In this document: in pieces, positions 1-8,085 of the stretch
Position numbering within the stretch: position 1 is the first letter of the stretch
Layout: every line of letters starts with the position of its first letter
DNA from: a virus
Direction: 5' to 3' (one strand)
Virus record (IMG/VR): IMGVR_UViG_3300022920_000020
Location: 1 to 35,128 of that record
Length of the DNA stretch: 35,128 nucleotides
Position numbers and translations under genes: made by a program
Notes under the pieces: model-generated
The model's input: the letters and a program-made list of their open reading frames with translations, nothing else
Databases searched by the model: none
Told to the model about the DNA's origin: nothing

Positions 1-224
1 CAACAAGACCATTTGGCACATTTATTCGCAAATTATTGGTTGACTTTACAAATGACGTTTGTGGCTTTGGATCATTAAAGGTTAGTAAAAAAGGTTGATC
101 TCCAAGGGCAACTCCCCAAGTATCGTTGTTAGCCATGCCAGTTACAGTTACATCTATATAGCCGCTAGAGTTTCCTGTGACAGTACCGAAAGCGACAAAG
201 CGCACAAGTCTATCTGTATAAGAA
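1..224. repeat. Terminal direct repeat, left copy (contig circularity)
   Basis: These 224 bases match 34905-35128 except at three positions: 66 (T here, C at 34970), 96 (T versus G at 35000) and 97 (G versus A at 35001). The simplest reading is that the contig is circular or circularly permuted and the assembler ran past the closing point. The mismatches then reflect co-assembled sibling phages. A physical terminal repeat is possible but would normally be identical in both copies. Confidence 0.9.
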
Positions 225-271
225 ACTATCTTAGTTCCTGACGAATTATAAATCTCTAAGCCATAGGCCAT
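1..271 (-). CDS. Short tail-associated protein spanning the contig join (N-terminal part)
   Basis: ATG lies at 271 on the minus strand and overlaps the TAA of the upstream hub gene (TAATG). The frame runs off base 1 and continues at 34904-34879, giving 98 residues ending KYFVFRT. The protein begins MAYGLEIYNSSG, the same kind of start as the next gene, MSYGLIISNADG. Small proteins with this M-x-YGL-x-I-x-N-x-x-G opening (DUF6453-like) commonly follow the tail hub in marine phages. Function is unknown; a role at the tail tip or fibre base is inferred from position. The alternative copy at the other contig end differs by K/R and Q/S. Confidence 0.75.
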   Translation of the reverse strand, partial: MAYGLEIYNSSGTKIVSYTDRLVRFVAFGTVTGNSSGYIDVTVTGMANNDTWGVALGDQPFLLTFNDPKPQTSFVKSTNNLRINVPNGLV

Positions 272-2808
272 TACGACAAGTTCCCAAGTTTAACTCTTGG
301 TGTAGATAAACTGCCATCGTATATTTCAATTGTGTCATTGGTTAGAACCAACCTAGAACCACTAGCGGCAGATTGCAGGTTAAAATTGCTCTGTGTAGTC
401 CCTGAGATATTGACAAGGGCTACATCCAACGTGCCAGTTTTAATCTTACCGCCATCAATAGTAGTGTTGTTCGCGGCAAGACCAGTATTTAAATTAGTGA
501 AGGTCACTAGGCCGTCAAATTGAGTTGAGGTAAATGGAGTGGAAAACGTAATTGTCTGCGAACCGCCAAAACCATCTTCAGTAATAGTGTAACTACTTGC
601 CCAAAACTTACCATCTGCCCCATTGATAGCTGGCGGGTTCTTCTGCCAATTAGCTGTTAGGTTATTAAAAGTACCTGAGTCGTAGTAGTAATCTGTCGCG
701 CTTGGGGGTGCGGGAGTACCAGACGTTTGCGAAAGAGTGTAATAGACATATCCATTATCTGCTCTTGGCGGTGAAGCGGCGGCACTAGTCGTTGCGGTGA
801 CTATTGCGCTAAATGCTGATTTGTTTCCGCTGTAATCTACTGACTTAATCTTATAAAAATAATCTTCAGAATCAGCAAGTGAGCCATTTACAAACGATGA
901 TGGCAAGCCATGACCACCAGCTACACTGGCTATTGCTGTATATGTCCCGCCTGTAGTATCTGCTCGGTAAATCTCCGCGTTAGAAAAGTCTTTGTCTGCT
1001 GGATTAGTCCACGCCAGAGTTATCGAACCTTGCCCTGCGGTAGCAGAAGGCGAACTAACTACGGCAGGTGCGGTAGTGTCACCAATAGCTGATGCGTTTG
1101 CATTTACGAATGCACTTCTAACGCCTAGATTATTTACGGCTCTAACTCTAATGTAATAAAGCGCACCGCCAACAGTTGGGCTGATCGTAAACTGAGTGCC
1201 TTCTACATCCGCAGAATTCCAGCTGTTATTATCTATTGACCACTGATAGTCGTATTTTTCAACAAACGCATCATCGCTTGCCGTCCATGTTGTCAGTATT
1301 TGGGGTGCTACAGTTCCATCTAGATTGACTGCGGTAGAAGCTGTGCTTGAAACAACAGTCGGTGGATTTACAGTCGTGCCATCATAAAGATCAACTTCAC
1401 CTCCTGACAAATAATCTTCTTCGTCAGATGATTGCCAATCGTAGATCGCTGATGCTGTTTCCATAGCATCTACATTCACAATAATTTCGCCTGATGCGCT
1501 GAAGTCTAGATTGTACCCAGTGACTTCAAATACTTTTGCGGAATAACCTATCTTGGCATTAGTCACCATGATTGTGTCGCCAGCTTTAAATTTTAGAGCG
1601 GTCAGATTGCAAGGCACAGTTATCTGCGTCTGCTGTCTTGATTGCAATAAAATACGCTTGGCTATTCTTTGTGCTCTCACATGATTAGTAGTGAAAGGCA
1701 AAGGCATATCAAGAAAGATAGGGTCGCCATCAGCGGCACTGTAACTGCTAGATATTACAGGCGGGTAGTCGGAAGTAATATAATTGTCTTGCTCACTATT
1801 AAATACGCCCTTCACGCCATTGTATATAGTTCGCCTGCTTTGCTTGGTTTTGACTGATATAGAACCAACCATTACAGACTCATCAATCGTTATTGTAGGC
1901 GTTACATAGGCCGAAGCATTTATAAAATACTCACCGCCCGAATGTATTAGCTTGCCTATCATGCTACTCAGCAATGACTCAATATTATTTTGTCGTGAAT
2001 TTGCGGTATCTAATACGCCATCACAAGTAAATCGTTTCTGTGTGCCGCCAGATTCTAAGGCAACATCTTGATCGCAAATAGTTTGTGCGGTAGATAATGC
2101 GCTAGAATTAATGTTAGATGCCGACTCTGCCAGACCATACTTATCATCTAGTAAATAATCACGAACAATTAAGGCTGGGTTCTGTGACCATGCTGTAGTG
2201 CTAGTAGTTGGGTTGTAGACTTTTTTACCGCGAATCACTGCCGATATATTTGGCAGTCCATTCGCAAATTGCTCTGCTTCATATTCTAGCCTTGCATATA
2301 TATATGCGGTATCGCGCAATATGTGCGCTGAAGTCCACTGGCTTGATTGTGCGGTCAAAGTAGAATCTGATGTTGTTTGTGAGCCATCATGCAAACCAAA
2401 GTGAACGTATGTACCCCAACTGCCTACAAAGCTACCACCATCCCAAACCTTTGTGTCGTTGAAATAAATCTCTTCAAAAGCATCAATTTCATGTCCGGCA
2501 ACAGCAATTACCATATGGAAATATTTATTATCTGTGCCAGTGCTTTTCATGTAGACCATAGCACCGCCAACCCTCGCCCTTCCATAGACTATCTTTCGAC
2601 TTGTAGCTGGTTCCCTGACAGTTGTGGTCAATCCGGTCATCTGCTGACCGACATCAGGGGCTGACATTAAGGCGCGAGATACAATAGAAAGGCCAGCACC
2701 AAGCGCGAATGCTCCAGCTATAGCCATTCCATTTATAAAGGCTAAACCTCCTGCCGCGATTATTGCGCCACCTGCTGATGCTATGCCTGCTATTGCCGCT
2801 ATTGCCAT
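271..2808 (-). CDS. Tail tip / central hub protein, lambda J-like, with two fibronectin III domains
   Basis: An 845-residue protein that should form the host-facing tip of the siphovirus tail. Residues 1-50 are a hydrophobic Ala/Gly-rich stretch. They are followed by the block typical of J/GTA hub proteins: REPATSRKIVYGRARVGG at about 65-82, then H-x-V-I-A-x-AGHE at 98-107. The hub core runs to about 470. Two fibronectin type III-like domains follow, about 481-577 and 579-676. The C-terminus (780-845) has the DUF1983-like pattern of a fibre-connecting region. An AGGA Shine-Dalgarno precedes ATG 2808. It sits after the GNAT gene and before the fibre genes, as expected for the last tail gene before adsorption proteins. 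Confidence 0.9.
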   Translation of the reverse strand: MAIAAIAGIASAGGAIIAAGGLAFINGMAIAGAFALGAGLSIVSRALMSAPDVGQQMTGLTTTVREPATSRKIVYGRARVGGAMVYMKSTGTDNKYFHMVIAVAGHEIDAFEEIYFNDTKVWDGGSFVGSWGTYVHFGLHDGSQTTSDSTLTAQSSQWTSAHILRDTAYIYARLEYEAEQFANGLPNISAVIRGKKVYNPTTSTTAWSQNPALIVRDYLLDDKYGLAESASNINSSALSTAQTICDQDVALESGGTQKRFTCDGVLDTANSRQNNIESLLSSMIGKLIHSGGEYFINASAYVTPTITIDESVMVGSISVKTKQSRRTIYNGVKGVFNSEQDNYITSDYPPVISSSYSAADGDPIFLDMPLPFTTNHVRAQRIAKRILLQSRQQTQITVPCNLTALKFKAGDTIMVTNAKIGYSAKVFEVTGYNLDFSASGEIIVNVDAMETASAIYDWQSSDEEDYLSGGEVDLYDGTTVNPPTVVSSTASTAVNLDGTVAPQILTTWTASDDAFVEKYDYQWSIDNNSWNSADVEGTQFTISPTVGGALYYIRVRAVNNLGVRSAFVNANASAIGDTTAPAVVSSPSATAGQGSITLAWTNPADKDFSNAEIYRADTTGGTYTAIASVAGGHGLPSSFVNGSLADSEDYFYKIKSVDYSGNKSAFSAIVTATTSAAASPPRADNGYVYYTLSQTSGTPAPPSATDYYYDSGTFNNLTANWQKNPPAINGADGKFWASSYTITEDGFGGSQTITFSTPFTSTQFDGLVTFTNLNTGLAANNTTIDGGKIKTGTLDVALVNISGTTQSNFNLQSAASGSRLVLTNDTIEIYDGSLSTPRVKLGNLS

Positions 2809-2809
2809 T

Positions 2810-3265
2810 TCATTTTCCTAAAAATTTGGAATAGACGCGCTCTATTAAATCAAAGCCCATACCTATCATTAGTTTGTCAAAGGGTATATGCACCTTCGTA
2901 TTTACCATCATCAAAGAAACGCCAGACTCTCGACAATAATCTTCTGCGAACTTGATCAACTTATAACCAGTTGCCCCTGCCCTGCTATCAGGCAGAACAA
3001 ATACAACATCATTTGTTGCAAAGAAATGATCTTGATAATGTATGCTTTTATTCACTAGAAGCACAAAATAACCAACAAGCTCACCATCATCACGAGCAGT
3101 GAATATCTTTAATATTCCTGCCGTATATAATTTGGCGTATTCTTTCCAGTTAGGGTTTAATTTTATCGCACCCTTATTTAACGCAACAAGCCGCCAATGC
3201 TCTTCAAGTAGCGGCTTTATATCTTCCTTCACACTAAGAAGGCTTTCATCTTGTATTGTGATCAT
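2810..3265 (-). CDS. GNAT-family N-acetyltransferase in the tail module
   Basis: 151 residues with a GNAT layout: acidic beta strand and GELVGYFVLLV at about 60-71, an acyl-CoA-loop region near VFVLPDSRAGATGYKLIKFAEDYCRE (88-113), then the late strand and helix (SLMMVNTKVH, LMIGMGFDLIERVYSKFL). The Arg/Gly-rich pyrophosphate loop is present but degenerate, RAGATG. Related acyltransferases occur near the tail genes of several marine phages; their substrates are unknown. It lies two bases from its neighbours, between a DUF2163-like tip protein and the hub, so it is a late protein. It may acetylate a virion or host-surface component (inference). Confidence 0.75.
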   Translation of the reverse strand: MITIQDESLLSVKEDIKPLLEEHWRLVALNKGAIKLNPNWKEYAKLYTAGILKIFTARDDGELVGYFVLLVNKSIHYQDHFFATNDVVFVLPDSRAGATGYKLIKFAEDYCRESGVSLMMVNTKVHIPFDKLMIGMGFDLIERVYSKFLGK

Positions 3266-3267
3266 GG

Positions 3268-3882
3268 CTAATACTTATTTGTCACGCCCATACTGTTCAC
3301 TCGTGGACTCATTGACGTTGGTGATGGCCTACCCCAGACTATTTCTTTTTCTTGAATCTTAGCTACAAACTCAAAGCCTTTGTCTGCGGGATGTTCTATT
3401 TTTTGATCTTCTGCGGTGTATCGCCTGACTGCTGTAGTTTGAAATGCTATTAATTTATTTTCTGCGGTAACAGTGATTGTAGATGTTTCACCTGAGTCAG
3501 CAATCGTCATAACGTCCATAAACCCACTAAACATAATCACAGGTGAAGATATAAGATCGCCATTTTCATCAAATGCGCCCAGCCGGATAGTTAATGGCCT
3601 GCCTTGATATGGTTCATCTCTAGCTAACAACAATAGGCTTTGCTTGATGCCGCCCAGTGTTATCTGCGCTCCAGCGGCAGTAAGGTCTGTGCTTTCTTCT
3701 ACTGCGCCGACATTCAACAAATCACCAGCACCAAGATATGTATTTGAATTGTAAGCAAGGTCGCCTAAGCCAGACCAAAGATATATGCTTCCAGAAGCAA
3801 AGTCTAAATCTACTAGATAAATTGGCCGTACTACTTCAGCGGTAGCGACCGCCTGCATAGCTGTTGATAATGTTCTGCTCAT
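3268..3882 (-). CDS. Minor tail protein, DUF2163/BR0599-like tip component
   Basis: 204 residues. The N-terminal part reads like a tip protein whose opening mentions a polar ligand strand (VRPIYLVDLDFASGSIYLWSG). The C-terminal block, AENKLIAFQTTAVRRYTAEDQ then PADKGFEFVAKIQEKEIVWG, matches the DUF2163/BR0599 class found between tape measure and hub in GTA-like and related siphophage tails. ATG 3882 overlaps the upstream stop (TAATG), so it is coupled to the preceding tip protein. Role: probably structural in the baseplate-like tip. Confidence 0.75.
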   Translation of the reverse strand: MSRTLSTAMQAVATAEVVRPIYLVDLDFASGSIYLWSGLGDLAYNSNTYLGAGDLLNVGAVEESTDLTAAGAQITLGGIKQSLLLLARDEPYQGRPLTIRLGAFDENGDLISSPVIMFSGFMDVMTIADSGETSTITVTAENKLIAFQTTAVRRYTAEDQKIEHPADKGFEFVAKIQEKEIVWGRPSPTSMSPRVNSMGVTNKY

Positions 3883-4442
3883 TATATCGCCTCAACGAAC
3901 GCAAAGCTGAATCCATAGATAGAGGCTACATCTGTTGACCAACCGATATCATTTGATGCCATACGCCAAAGGCTTTTAGGCAAAGTAAAATCTAACGATG
4001 TACCGCTAGATGCAGTTTGCCGCAAAGGTGGCTGAAACTTTAGCGTGTTTGATGAAGAAGACTTGGTTTCTGTAACCAAGTATAGGTAGTCACCTAACTG
4101 GAAATATGTACCTGCTGTAACAGCACCTGACGCGCTTGTAGTCGTTAATTGCTCTGCTCTGACAGCAGTTGTACCAGATGTAGTGCAAGTTGCCGAACTT
4201 GTATGCAAAGGATGCCCAAATGTGAACGTGCCAGAACGCCCTTTTAAGCCAACTATAAATGCCTCTACTGATCGTGCCTCTGCATGGCTCAATGGCGGCA
4301 GAGTGACCTCACATTGCCATATAGCACCATTGTGGTCGTAGACTTGTTGGTCATAGGTAAACGGAGACTCGGTAACAGCAACAGTGCGCTTCAATCGCAT
4401 GCTGATATTCTGTATTCCTACCGCTGGAAATGCTAATGGCAT
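3882..4442 (-). CDS. Distal-tail-like minor tail protein
   Basis: 186 residues immediately downstream of the tape measure, with AGGAG six bases before ATG 4442. Residues 15-90 have the pattern RLKR-x-VAV-x-ESPFTYDQQVY, then W-x-CEVTLPPLSHAEARSVEAF and LKGRSGTFTFGHP. That arrangement is seen in distal tail (Dit-like) proteins that cap the tube. The middle (about 100-150) is Ser/Thr rich. The assignment rests on gene order and this motif pattern, not on a named family. Confidence 0.65.
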   Translation of the reverse strand: MPLAFPAVGIQNISMRLKRTVAVTESPFTYDQQVYDHNGAIWQCEVTLPPLSHAEARSVEAFIVGLKGRSGTFTFGHPLHTSSATCTTSGTTAVRAEQLTTTSASGAVTAGTYFQLGDYLYLVTETKSSSSNTLKFQPPLRQTASSGTSLDFTLPKSLWRMASNDIGWSTDVASIYGFSFAFVEAI

Positions 4443-4443
4443 T

Positions 4444-6312
4444 TTATGCTCCTACTAATGCTTTGGAATAACCACCGCCACGTTGTCGGGCATCTACCAC
4501 TGCGCCTTTAGCGGCATTGGCTATCTGTGGCATAAGTGTAGCAATTTCTGCCCTGACTGTCTGCTGTACGCCAGTTGTGACATTGATGGTCTGGTTGACA
4601 ACGACATTGCCGCCACCGCCTCCCATTTTATTATTCGGAATAATGTTACCGCCACTGTTGGGCACGAACAATTCGGGACCTCGCTCACCGACTAGATATG
4701 GAGTGTTACCTTGTACGGGACCTCCTAGTGCTCTTTCACCGACAGCAGGTGCGGCTGTTCTTGCGCCAGGGAACATCATGTCGAAAAGAGGCTGGACTAT
4801 CAGGTACTTCACATACATCTTAATCAGCGAGTCGATAATAGACTTTGCCATATCTTTCATAGCATCTTTGAAACTTTTAGCACCCGTGATCATGTCAGTG
4901 AAGCCTTGAGTCATAGCATCTACAGCACCTGTCACAACTCCATTCAAAGCAGAGTCAAAGTCAAATATCTGGTCTTTGACATTCTTGAAAGCACCGCCAA
5001 GTTTATCTTTAAAATCAAGAGCACCTGAGACTAGCTTTTCAAACCAGTTCTGTGAGCCTAGAGTTACGATTTCATCCATCAGCGGCTTGACCGCTTCATC
5101 TTTAACTTGGCCGACAGAGTCTCTTATTCGTTCTAAACTAGCGACAAGGCCTTTGTCGTCAAATGGAACAGGGGCTTGTCCACCAGCTTGCAATTCAGTC
5201 AGTTCTTTTTCTAGCTGTATTCTGCGGTCTAGCTTATCCTCTAACTCTTTATTGCCTTTACCTCTCGACATTTCACCTGCACCTAGGCGATGCAATTCCA
5301 TGTTCAGGTCTTTGAGTTCTTTCTTTTTCTTTTTGGTTTCCTCAGAGTCAAAGAACTTGCGATATACAGATTGCACTTTAAATGCCATAGTTTGTAGCGC
5401 ATTTGCTATCCCTGCTATGACTTGTACTATCTTTATGAATGCATCTATAGTGCCTTTGGCTATGATGTCACCTATCTTAGAAACATCACCATCAGCGGCT
5501 TTCAGTCCGAGTTCAACTAATTCATCAGAGATAGCTTTGATAGCAGGGGCGAATGAAGCTACAGCTTGACGACTAAACCCAGTTATCAGCGTCTTGAGTC
5601 TACCGAAAGCGTCAACAGATTCTTCAACGCCATTTACTGCATCTTCGGAAAGAACCAAACCAAGCTGTTCGGCATCTGCAAACATCGCTTTCAATGCTTC
5701 AGAGCCAAGCCCTAATGTATTGACCAGCGCGACACCTTCACTGTCAAACAGCTTCATAGCGACACGAACCTTGTCGGCTGGGTCGGTGACTGTCTGGAAT
5801 GCTTTAGAAAGTTCTAGGATTTGATCTTCAAGAGGCATTTTCAATAACGCTTTAGCGTCAAGGTTCAACTCTTTGAGCGCACCTTTCGCCTCACCTGTAC
5901 CTTTGGCGGCTTCAGCAGTTCTTCTTGTGAATCGCTGTAACGCCATATTCATGGTGTTGGTTTCAACGCCAGTTTGCTGTGCGGCGAATTGTAGTTTCGC
6001 CAGTGAGCCAGCACTAGTTCCTATCTTTGATGAAAACTTGCCGAGATCATCTATAGACCTCATTGTCGAGATAGTTATCGCAGTGAATGCGGCACCAAAT
6101 GCGGCACCTAGGCCAAGGACTATTTTGACTACTTTGCCTATAACGGCTTTCATCATACCGAATGTCGCAGAGACTATAGATGTGAGCTTCGGAAACTTTT
6201 TCTTTAAAGCCTCAACAGATTTCCCGACTTGGCCAAGATTGCTCCGAACAGCAAGGAATGCTTTCTTAGTGCTATCTAATCCTTTCAGCGTTATTAGAAT
6301 TGGTTTTATCAT
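4444..6312 (-). CDS. Tail tape measure protein
   Basis: About 622 residues from ATG 6312. A longer TTG start at 6324 exists but has no Shine-Dalgarno. GAGG precedes the ATG, although its spacing is short. The protein has an N-terminal basic segment, a hydrophobic stretch at about 58-90 (VIGKVVKIVLGLGAAFGAAF), alpha-helical central regions with a highly charged Lys/Glu segment, further hydrophobic helices near 500, and a Gly-rich C-terminus (GGGGGNVVVNQTINV). This is the standard tape measure design, and it follows the G/GT chaperone gene as in lambda. At roughly 1.5 angstrom per residue the tail would be about 90-95 nm (rule-of-thumb estimate). Its 5' end overlaps the GT frame. Confidence 0.9.
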   Translation of the reverse strand: MIKPILITLKGLDSTKKAFLAVRSNLGQVGKSVEALKKKFPKLTSIVSATFGMMKAVIGKVVKIVLGLGAAFGAAFTAITISTMRSIDDLGKFSSKIGTSAGSLAKLQFAAQQTGVETNTMNMALQRFTRRTAEAAKGTGEAKGALKELNLDAKALLKMPLEDQILELSKAFQTVTDPADKVRVAMKLFDSEGVALVNTLGLGSEALKAMFADAEQLGLVLSEDAVNGVEESVDAFGRLKTLITGFSRQAVASFAPAIKAISDELVELGLKAADGDVSKIGDIIAKGTIDAFIKIVQVIAGIANALQTMAFKVQSVYRKFFDSEETKKKKKELKDLNMELHRLGAGEMSRGKGNKELEDKLDRRIQLEKELTELQAGGQAPVPFDDKGLVASLERIRDSVGQVKDEAVKPLMDEIVTLGSQNWFEKLVSGALDFKDKLGGAFKNVKDQIFDFDSALNGVVTGAVDAMTQGFTDMITGAKSFKDAMKDMAKSIIDSLIKMYVKYLIVQPLFDMMFPGARTAAPAVGERALGGPVQGNTPYLVGERGPELFVPNSGGNIIPNNKMGGGGGNVVVNQTINVTTGVQQTVRAEIATLMPQIANAAKGAVVDARQRGGGYSKALVGA

Positions 6313-6792
6313 TAGCCTCGCCAACTATGTTGTGATATGCCACCCACTCGTTCAAATGGGTTACAGGGGTCTGCTCTGCTTCAACAATGCTCATGTGAAG
6401 GCGATCAGCCAAAGATAACAGTGTCATCCTTGAGTGATCGCTTCTCAGTTTTTTTCGTGCGCCTCAACCGAGTCCATATCGGCAAACATCTGATTAGCAA
6501 TCTCAGAAATAATGTTGGTTTCTTCACCCATTAAATCCATTCTATCTTCTGCCGAACCGAATAGTTTTTCACCAGACTCGTCTGTAGCTTTCATGCAAAT
6601 CAAATCCACCATAGCACCGATGGTAGTGTTGTTTAGAAAGTTGGGGTGCTTCTTCTGTAGCACATCTAAGTCATAGCAGGTAATAGGCCTGCAATACATC
6701 TTAAAAGCTCCAGAATCGTCACCCCACGCAGGTACAGTAACTTCTTTTGCATCTACCTTTCTTCTGTTTCTTAACTCTTTAGCTAATCCCAT
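6272..6792 (-). CDS. Tail assembly chaperone GT fusion made by -1 frameshift
   Basis: The G-like frame (6445-6792) ends at TGA 6447-6445, straight after the heptamer A-AAA-AAC at 6454-6448. A -1 shift there continues CTG AGA AGC and onward to TAG 6274-6272, adding 58 residues for a fusion of about 173. The added part contains LSLADRLHMSIVEAEQ and HLNEWVAYHNIV, the classic T-domain pattern of siphophage GT chaperones. Gene order (tube, G, GT, tape measure) is that of lambda. The G/GT pair binds the tape measure and recruits tube subunits. The frameshift is inferred from the slip site and the coding extension; its efficiency cannot be read from sequence. Confidence 0.85.
6445..6792 (-). CDS. 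Tail assembly chaperone, G-like (unshifted product)
   Basis: 115 residues from ATG 6792, with GGGG upstream. The central pattern (FKMYCRPITCYDLDVLQKKHPNFL, then VDLICMKATDESGEKLF) resembles the tail chaperone class placed between tube and tape measure genes, which binds the tape measure during assembly. The frame ends AHEKN followed by TGA. The last two codons are the slippery site used for the longer GT product. The alternative, an unrelated small protein, is unlikely given the frameshift and position. Confidence 0.85.
   Translation of the reverse strand: MGLAKELRNRRKVDAKEVTVPAWGDDSGAFKMYCRPITCYDLDVLQKKHPNFLNNTTIGAMVDLICMKATDESGEKLFGSAEDRMDLMGEETNIISEIANQMFADMDSVEAHEKN
6448..6454 (-). other. 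Programmed -1 ribosomal frameshift slippery site, A AAA AAC
   Basis: On the minus strand the zero-frame codons are GAA AAA AAC TGA, an exact X-XXY-YYZ heptamer with the stop directly after it. Sliding back one base opens a 58-codon frame with a T-domain. No strong pseudoknot is obvious downstream by eye; the adjacent stop and the A-rich slip site could be sufficient. Confidence 0.85.
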
Positions 6793-6811
6793 GGCTTATC
6801 CCCTGAGTTAA

Positions 6812-7213
6812 TTAAACTTGCGCTTCGGTAACTGCGCCACTGCACTGAATAGTGAAACTGGCTTCAACCATTCCATCAAACGCGCCAGAAATGTTACGAG
6901 AAGTAACAATGCCGCCACCTGAGAAGAATGTTTCACCACTGCCATTGCCAGTAGGATAGATTTCAAAATCAACGTCAGCACGCTCGTCAAGAATTAATTG
7001 CTGTGCGTCTGCCTCATCCCAATAGCATTCAATGCTAACTGTGTTAGTTGCCAAGCCTTGCTTATAGGTTCTTGCAGTGTCACCCATTACAGAATCTTCG
7101 ATGGTGTCCGCTGAACCTTCAAACGTGAAAGAACGTACTTCGCCTACCGCGGCAACAGAAGTGCCTGAGACTTGTACTTTAACTATGCCTGATGCGCCTG
7201 TTTTAGTCGCCAT
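6812..7213 (-). CDS. Major tail (tube) protein
   Basis: 133 residues, started at ATG 7213 behind GAGGAAATACC. It has the tube-protein pattern: an N-terminal short strand region, then VGEVRSFTFEGSADTIEDSVMGDTARTY, an insert around YWDEADAQQLIL, and C-terminal GGGIVTSRNISGAFDGMVEASFTIQCSG. These are beta strands of a hexameric tube subunit. It sits between the tail terminator and the G/GT chaperone, the standard location. It polymerises around the tape measure to form the non-contractile tail tube. Confidence 0.88.
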   Translation of the reverse strand: MATKTGASGIVKVQVSGTSVAAVGEVRSFTFEGSADTIEDSVMGDTARTYKQGLATNTVSIECYWDEADAQQLILDERADVDFEIYPTGNGSGETFFSGGGIVTSRNISGAFDGMVEASFTIQCSGAVTEAQV

Positions 7214-7231
7214 GGTATTTCCTCAAAAAAG

Positions 7232-7666
7232 TTAGTTTGTACCGCGAGTGTATTGATACAAGACGCGGATTGTAATAATGACCCCACCAATGGGATCAAT
7301 AGAACCTTCATCAACCTCAACTGTTATTACCTGCGTATCTAATGCGTTACCGCCACGATACCTGTCAACGTCAAGGGCTTCTTCTACGACTTCAATTATT
7401 TTGTTTCTGGCTGTATCAATAACAGAGCCTTTCACATAACAGATCAAATCGTAATTAATTGTTCCCATTCTCTGGGTTATAGAACCGCCGATAGTGCTAT
7501 CTTCTCGATTCTCACCTGCGCTTCTCACTAGAATAGCAGGAAACTGCGCGTTAGATAATTTGGCGAAATCGAAGGGCTCGCGAGTGACATAGCTTACATC
7601 AACCGCCGGAACAACATTCCGCAATGTATCGACTATGTTTTCGGCAATCTTTTCCCTTATGCTCAT
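7232..7666 (-). CDS. Tail terminator protein (gpU-like)
   Basis: 144 residues. It opens with an amphipathic helix (MSIREKIAENIVDTLRNV), followed by VTREPFDFAKLSNAQFPAILVRSAGENRED, an arrangement of many tail completion/terminator proteins, and beta-rich segments ending in TIRVLYQYTRG. Its start overlaps the stop of the preceding gene by four bases, so expression is coupled. It should cap the tube and join it to the head. The assignment comes from order (connector, gp10-like, this gene, tube) and fold pattern. Confidence 0.75.
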   Translation of the reverse strand: MSIREKIAENIVDTLRNVVPAVDVSYVTREPFDFAKLSNAQFPAILVRSAGENREDSTIGGSITQRMGTINYDLICYVKGSVIDTARNKIIEVVEEALDVDRYRGGNALDTQVITVEVDEGSIDPIGGVIITIRVLYQYTRGTN

Positions 7667-8085
7667 CTTAATACCTTCAAGAATATATCTGCCAGCTTCC
7701 TTTCTTCTGCTCTACTGAACCCGAAGAATGGTCGTTTCTTGTTATTCTTTGCCGCCTTCTCTGACTCTGTGGCTCTAGTAAAGAATATTTCAGCAGATAC
7801 GCCTTTGACTCTACTGGTGATGCTACCCATCATTTGTCCGGTGAACTCTAAGTCGGGCTGTTTCTGTCTGCCCTTTGACTTTCTAAATGCCGCATAATCT
7901 GAAGTGTAAGGTTTGAATACCCCACCCTTGAAGCCTCGACCCTGCGATGTCCTATCTTGAATAATATTGACACCAGCCATACCGACTATTGACAATGATC
8001 TAAGAGCTTTTTTTCTAAAGTCCTTTTCAGTTTGGCTTAATTTGATTCGGCCTTCTAAGCCGTCCCATTCAAGGTTAATATCCAT
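7663..8085 (-). CDS. Neck / head-tail joining protein (HK97 gp10 or Mu-virion-morphogenesis type)
   Basis: 140 residues, basic. The central motif (RTSQGRGFKGGVFKPYTSDYAAFRKSKGRQ, then PDLEFTGQMMGSITSRV) is characteristic of phage virion morphogenesis/HK97 gp10-like neck proteins. It is followed by a Lys-rich stretch (KAAKNNKKRPFFGFS). It overlaps both neighbours by a base or a few bases, and lies between the head connector and the tail terminator. It probably helps attach the tail to the filled head. Confidence 0.75.
   Translation of the reverse strand: MDINLEWDGLEGRIKLSQTEKDFRKKALRSLSIVGMAGVNIIQDRTSQGRGFKGGVFKPYTSDYAAFRKSKGRQKQPDLEFTGQMMGSITSRVKGVSAEIFFTRATESEKAAKNNKKRPFFGFSRAEERKLADIFLKVLR

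Noticed and set aside
4517-6418. Several plus-strand frames opposite the tape measure gene
   Set aside because: They mirror the coding bias of the tape measure gene and lack ribosome sites or recognisable motifs.
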